Source: JADHUC01 sp964617665
GTDB taxonomy: Bacteria; Planctomycetota; Planctomycetia; Pirellulales; Pirellulaceae
Assembly: GCA_964617665.1 (NCBI GenBank)
Contig: CAZUAH010000099.1
Location: forward strand, 1 to 32,696
DNA: 32,696 nt
Reading direction: 5' to 3'
Below, in pieces: positions 28,801-32,696 of the stretch; position 1 is the stretch's first letter; each line of letters starts with the position of its first letter. The notes under the pieces were generated by a model that made no database searches, was not told the origin of the DNA, and worked only from the letters and a program-made list of their open reading frames with translations. The position numbers and the translations under genes are program-made.

Positions 28801-31800
28801 ACCTGGAGGTCGACTTCGAAGGCGGAAAGATCTATTGGTCTGAGACCAGCAACAGCTTCTGCGTCAAGCGTGCCGACCTGGATGGCTCCAACGCTGAAAC
28901 GCTCGTGAACAACATCGCTGCCTCCGGCGGGATTCAGCTTGCGCTCGATACGGCAAACGACAAACTCTACTATTTGTCGCAGGATGCTGTCGGATCGAAC
29001 CGGTTCTTGAATCGCATGAATCTGGATGGCACGGACCAAGAGTTCTTGTTTGAGGCTCTCAGCGACCCTTCCAAGGGTAGCCTGTTCATGTTTGTCGCCG
29101 ACATCGCGATTGACGAGACCGGGGGCAAAGTCTACTGGACGCACACCAACCAGCATGATGCCATCGGCCGGGCCAATCTGGATGGTTCAGATATCGAGGA
29201 GATTATCTCGCCCATCGACCCCGGATACAGCTACCGCAGAATCAAGCTGGATGTGGCCGACGGGAAAATGTATTGGACAGCCAACGATTTTACGAACTCA
29301 ATCCATCGGGCGGACCTGGACGGGGCCAACCAGGAAACCGTTCTCACTGGCTATGGACTAGCCTTGGGCTTCGATTTGGATCTTGCGGGCAGCAAGATGT
29401 ACTGGGCCAACGGATCCAACTCCGATCCGAATTTGGAAGGTTCGATCCAACGCAGCGACTTTGACGGATCCGACATCGAGACGATCGTTCAGGATTTGGA
29501 TATTGCATCGCATGGCCACTTGCCTAGTTTGGGGTTGGGACTCGATCCTAGCGGTAGTGACGGCTGGGCCACCAACATCAGTCCGGGCCCGGCCGACGAG
29601 GCAGGCCAGTCGCTGACGTTCGTGGTCACCGGGAACACCGCCCCGTCGCTCTTCTCGGCGGGACCTGCGATTTCGCCAGAGGGCGTACTGACCTACACGC
29701 CGGCTCCAGACGCCAATGGCACGGCCACAATTACCGTTGTGCTGCAAGATAGCGGTGGGACGGCCCTTGGAGGTATCGATGCGAGTGATCCGCAATCCTT
29801 CACGATCACGGTTCTGCCTGTGAACGACGCGCCGGTGGTCGGGGCTTCGGTGACTGCCGAAGCTACGGAAGACGATCCGTCGTTTAACGTCAATTTGCTG
29901 GAACACGCCAGCGACCCGGAGGACGACGTACTGTATGCAGAAAATCTTACGCATACTGGCGGCGATGCCTCCGGGGTAACGACATTGATGTATGACGCCA
30001 CAAGTGATTTCAGTATCGACAACGGGAATCCCAATGGCGTCTGGACCTACGGCTGGATGCCAACGGATTTCAGCACGTTCACTCCGTATGCAAACATGAA
30101 CACCGATCCACCCTTGTGGCACGGTGACACGGACCCACCCAGTGTCTGGCTGAACACAACGGACACGACTCTCCATGGAGCCGCTCCTGGGCAGCTTTCG
30201 CTGCATCCGGGGCCCGGCCAACAGCCGGCCGCATTGCGTTGGACCGCGCCTTCGGAAGGAGTCCACGGGATTGCGGGCGAATTCTTCGCCGGGGACAGCG
30301 GAACGATGTTGGTTGGCGTCCGGCAGGGCTCCGAGTGGCTCTGGCAGAGCAACGATGCAGGAGCGTTCGATCTGACCACTACGTGTGCATCCGGGGAGTC
30401 GATTGACTTTGTCGTGTACGGCGGCTACTTCTATGGAACCACGCCACTAGATGCGGTCGTATCGGTTCTTTCCGAGTTGACCGTCATCCCCTCGGCTTAC
30501 AATCACTTGTCCGAGGGAGAACAGGAAGTCATCACTTACAGTTACGACGTGGTCGATGGCAACGGCGGTTCAGCGGCGCAAACGGCCAGCATCACCATCA
30601 ACGGCGTCAACGATGCGCCTCAGATAGCCGTCGACAACGCCGCCGTCACCGTGAATGAAGGGGCGACAGCAACCAACTCCGGCCCCTTCAGCGACGTCGA
30701 CCTGAGCGACACCCTTACGTTGTCCGCTTCGACCGGCACGGTTACTGACAACGGAGACGGTACGTGGAGTTGGTCCTGGTCAACCAGCGACGGACCGGAT
30801 GACAGCCAGACGGTTGTCATTACGGCCGACGATGGCAATGGTGGCGTGGAGACTGCCTCATTCGATTTGACTGTTAATAACGTGGTACCGTCGCTAACAG
30901 TGTCCGGGCCGTTGTCGGTGGACGAAGGTTCCACGTACACGCTGGAACTGACGTCAAGCGACCCGGGCGACGACACGATCAGCCAGTGGTTCATCGATTG
31001 GGGCGATGGCAGTGACCCGGACGGTGATAGCGTGGTCGGCGAAATTGTACCGGGCGATCCATCGGAGGTGGACCACATCTATGTGGATGGTCCGCGCGTC
31101 CACACGATCCTGGCTTCGGCGACGGACGAGGACGGAACTTATGAGGCTTCGGCAACCGGTGGAAACGCGTCCGTATCGGTCGACCCGAGTTTCGGCGATA
31201 ACGGCGAGGTCATCGTCGACTTCTTCGACTCGACGGCGGATTACGGCACCAGAATGGTCCAACAGTCCGACGGGCGGATTGTGATTGCCGGTAACGTGCA
31301 AGGCGGAATCACAGACATTGGTATCTCGCGGTACAACACCGATGGCACACTGGACGCAACGTTTGGAGACGACGGTCGCGTTGTCACCGACTTTGACAGC
31401 AGCGAGTACATAACCGACATGCTAATCGATGATCAGGGCCGTTTGGTTTTGGGCGGCAACTTCGGGATCACTCGTTATTTCCTTGAGGACGACGCAGCCA
31501 ATGGAATCTCTGCGGGAGACCTTGACACATCGTTTGGTCTTGGCGGTCTCAATTCACTGTTTACGAACATCGATAGCATGAAGAAGGACAGCCAAGGACG
31601 CTTGGTTGTATCTGATGGCAATTATCTGCAGAGGTTCAACAACGACGGCAGCGTTGATCTGTCATTCAACGGTGGAAGTCGATTCTATACATACACACTC
31701 CTTAACAACTCGTACACCGTGGATCTCGCGCTCGATGAGAATGACAATATCGTCATTACGGGCAATCGAAACGTGGGCGCACCCAACAATACCGATATGT

Positions 31801-32696
31801 TCGTCGCTCGTATCACGGAAGCGGGCAGTCTGGATGATGGTGCCGATGCTGGTGAGTCAGGATTTGGCACCAATGGCCTGGTTGCGATTGACTACGACGG
31901 GAGACATGACTACTCCCGATTCGTCGCAATCGATCAAAGCAAGATCACAATCGCTGGCATGACCGAGCCGGTTTACGACAACGCGACATCCAGCTACGTG
32001 GATCCTTCCTACGACCCCAGCGACCCCAATGACATTGAAAGCCTGACCGCTGATGCCGCGCTCATTCGCTTGAACTCGGATGGATCGCTGGACACGACGT
32101 TTGGCGTAGGCGGACCCGAGGGCGATGGGCTCGTGCAGATCGATTTGCCGTATGACAACGGTTCTACGGTCTACCACTCCAGTGATTATGTCTATTCCCT
32201 CGGCATTACGAGGGACCATGAAATCTTGGTGGGAGGGAGCTTCTACACTCGTTCCTGGATTCGACTGGACGAGCATGGCAACCTCGACACTAGCCTTGGC
32301 TCGGCCCCATACGCCGACCGAGTTGTGAGTCCGATTGACCGTATCAATGCCATTCAGGAAGACGCGGACGGTGACATCCTCGTTGGTGGCTATGACAATG
32401 GCCCCGGTGGGGAGGGACGCAATTTCGCCGTCGCCCGCCATGCTGCCGATGGCACACTCGACTCCGAAGAATTCGGAGTCAACGGCGTTGCCCAAACGGA
32501 TTTCGAGGGCTCGACTGCGGACTATATTCGAGAACTCGTCATCTCGCAGTCCGACGGAAGCACGGTCGTCGCCGGCTACAAGACGGCCGGGGTCACTGAA
32601 TTGGTACTGGCAAGATACCTGGCGGACGGAAGTCTAGATGTCTCGTTCGGGGCAAACGACGGTGACGGCATCGATGGCATGGTCATCGATGGCCGC
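22050..32696 (+). CDS. Giant surface protein, continuation, runs off the window
   Basis: One frame (codons starting at 22050) stays open to the last base, 3549 codons. With the 55-bp overlap collapsed the protein has at least 4189 residues with no stop. Order of segments: end of the second beta-strand block (to about 23000); cadherin-like domains with NEDTAVGITLTGTDLDGD and DENSAIGTSVGTL (23040-23580); an SdrD_B-like domain (GDSVWNDLDGDGTQDAGEPG, 23590-23940); an SBBP-type propeller; an Ig-like domain (25330-25680); three 202-residue repeats; an unrecognised segment (27530-28240); cadherin-like domains with two inserted domains (28240-30620); PKD-like segments (30620-31180; FIDWGDGSDPDGD); and delta-60 repeats. 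Repeated acidic DxDxDG runs suggest calcium binding. Presumably secreted or surface-displayed, adhesive or structural. Confidence 0.88.
23958..25325 (+). other. Seven-unit SBBP-type propeller domain
   Basis: Seven units of about 65-66 residues each carry a (T/G)xDFDP motif, at about 24069, 24261, 24459, 24657, 24864, 25062 and 25257. Each unit also has a D(I/V/A)FxxK(L/Y) strand and an A(I/V)xxDxxxxVxxTGxF strand. Seven units fit one closed seven-bladed propeller of the SBBP/beta-propeller-repeat family. The domain is part of the giant protein. Confidence 0.75.
25707..27510 (+). repeat. Three tandem 606-bp (202-residue) repeats
   Basis: Units start at 25707, 26313 and 26919 with SQAFPPxVxDxxATF and end with the EEYRxKFLDVSV strand. 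Each contains DxFIGISDGxDVVGILRTD, GGSLHFFEAxDGG and SEPSSNSERFxFSFVLDS. The all-beta pattern and length would suit a lectin- or carbohydrate-binding-like sandwich, but I do not recognise the family. The period is exactly 606 bp, and bases 26206-26374 are identical to 26812-26980. Confidence 0.85.
28690..29510 (+). other. YWTD (LDL-receptor class B-like) propeller, inserted in a cadherin-like domain
   Basis: Six units carry (V/I/L/M)Y(W/Y) followed about 20 residues later by (N/D)LDGSD or a variant: VYWINNTTDTIQSSNLDGSD, IYWSETSNSFCVKRADLDGS, LYYLSQDAVG...MNLDGTD, VYWTHTNQHDAIGRANLDGS, MYWTANDFTNSIHRADLDGA, MYWANGSN...SDFDGSD. Six blades fit a complete YWTD propeller. The flanks (VLEDAGPQTV before, WATNISPGPADEAGQ after) are halves of one cadherin/Ig-like domain. 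Confidence 0.75.
29985..30490 (+). other. Second inserted domain in a cadherin-like repeat
   Basis: Between NLTHTGGDASGV and IPSAYNHLSEGEQEVITYSY, which read as two parts of one cadherin-like domain, lie about 165 residues starting DFSIDNGNPNGVWTYGWMP. They contain LSLHPGPGQQPAALRWTAP, FFAGDSGTMLVGVRQ and ESIDFVVYGG. Similar NPNGVWxYG...LHPGP...ALRWTAP stretches occur, from memory, as a beta-sandwich domain in exported cyanobacterial and planctomycete proteins. Confidence 0.6.
31180..32696 (+). other. Delta-60 repeat array (open at window end)
   Basis: At least nine units of about 50-60 residues carry the (L/V)DxxFGxxG(x)V signature, e.g. VDPSFGDNGEVIVDF, LDATFGDDGRVVTDF, LDTTFGVGG and LDVSFGAND. 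They alternate with QxDG(R/K)xxVxG strands (QQSDGRIVIAGN, DDQGRLVLGGN). These match the 'delta-60' repeat family, thought to form propellers. The array continues past the window. Confidence 0.8.

Noticed and set aside
28113..29156. 347-codon open frame on the minus strand
   Set aside because: Antisense of the cadherin-like/YWTD region of the giant gene; no recognisable domain or start signals.
29358..30266. 302-codon open frame on the minus strand
   Set aside because: Antisense of the inserted domains in the giant gene; low-complexity composition and no homology-like motif.

Overview
The window looks like a chromosomal stretch from a member of the Planctomycetota. I infer this from gene content only: an ECF sigma factor of the type common in that phylum, followed by a Ser/Thr kinase fused to a WD40 propeller; a secreted SUMF1-fold protein; a PQQ-type propeller protein; an SHD1/DUF1349-type chimera; a sulfatase; and a giant surface protein whose N-terminus carries a motif resembling the planctomycete LEPR-xLL signal. 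The scaffold contains one 100-N gap and one probably miscalled G/C tract, so it looks like a draft or metagenome assembly.

Left part (1-9.5 kb): a small secreted protein with a carboxypeptidase-regulatory-like fold (-), an MBL-fold hydrolase (+), an exported M14 zinc carboxypeptidase (-), then a likely two-gene unit of an SGLT-type sodium symporter and a choline-sulfatase (BetC-like). A 17-codon scrap of a DUF1080-type glycoside hydrolase (-) follows, then a secreted SUMF1-fold protein lacking one catalytic cysteine (+) and a PQQ-like propeller protein (-). The best metabolic inference is uptake and cytoplasmic desulfation of choline-O-sulfate by the symporter/sulfatase pair.

Middle part (9.5-19.1 kb): a 1528-residue secreted chimera (CsgG-like region, TPR-like segment, WD40-type propeller, SHD1, DUF1349-like C-terminus). 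It is flanked on both sides by decayed copies of the same small C-terminal domain (about 83% identical over 117 bp). Then comes the ECF sigma factor with its neighbouring transmembrane kinase-WD40 protein, a likely signalling pair.

The spacer 19.08-19.97 kb has no gene but is dense in structure: a composite hairpin element, a roughly 195-bp palindromic element with 24-bp imperfect inverted ends, another long hairpin, and a run of about ten heptamers (consensus CCGAATC-like) ending just upstream of the giant gene.

Right part (19,975 to the window end): one giant gene, split only by the N gap and running off the window. The 55 bases before the gap are identical to the 55 bases after it, and treating them as an overlap restores the reading frame exactly. 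The gap is therefore very likely an assembly artefact, and the encoded protein has at least 4189 residues. Its order is: LEPR-xLL-like N-terminus, two autotransporter-type beta-strand blocks, cadherin-like domains, an SdrD_B-like domain, a seven-unit SBBP-type propeller, three 202-residue tandem repeats, a YWTD propeller inserted into a cadherin-like domain, a second domain inserted into another cadherin-like domain, PKD-like segments, and at least nine delta-60 repeats. These nested insertions and the recent internal duplications are the most unusual material in the window.
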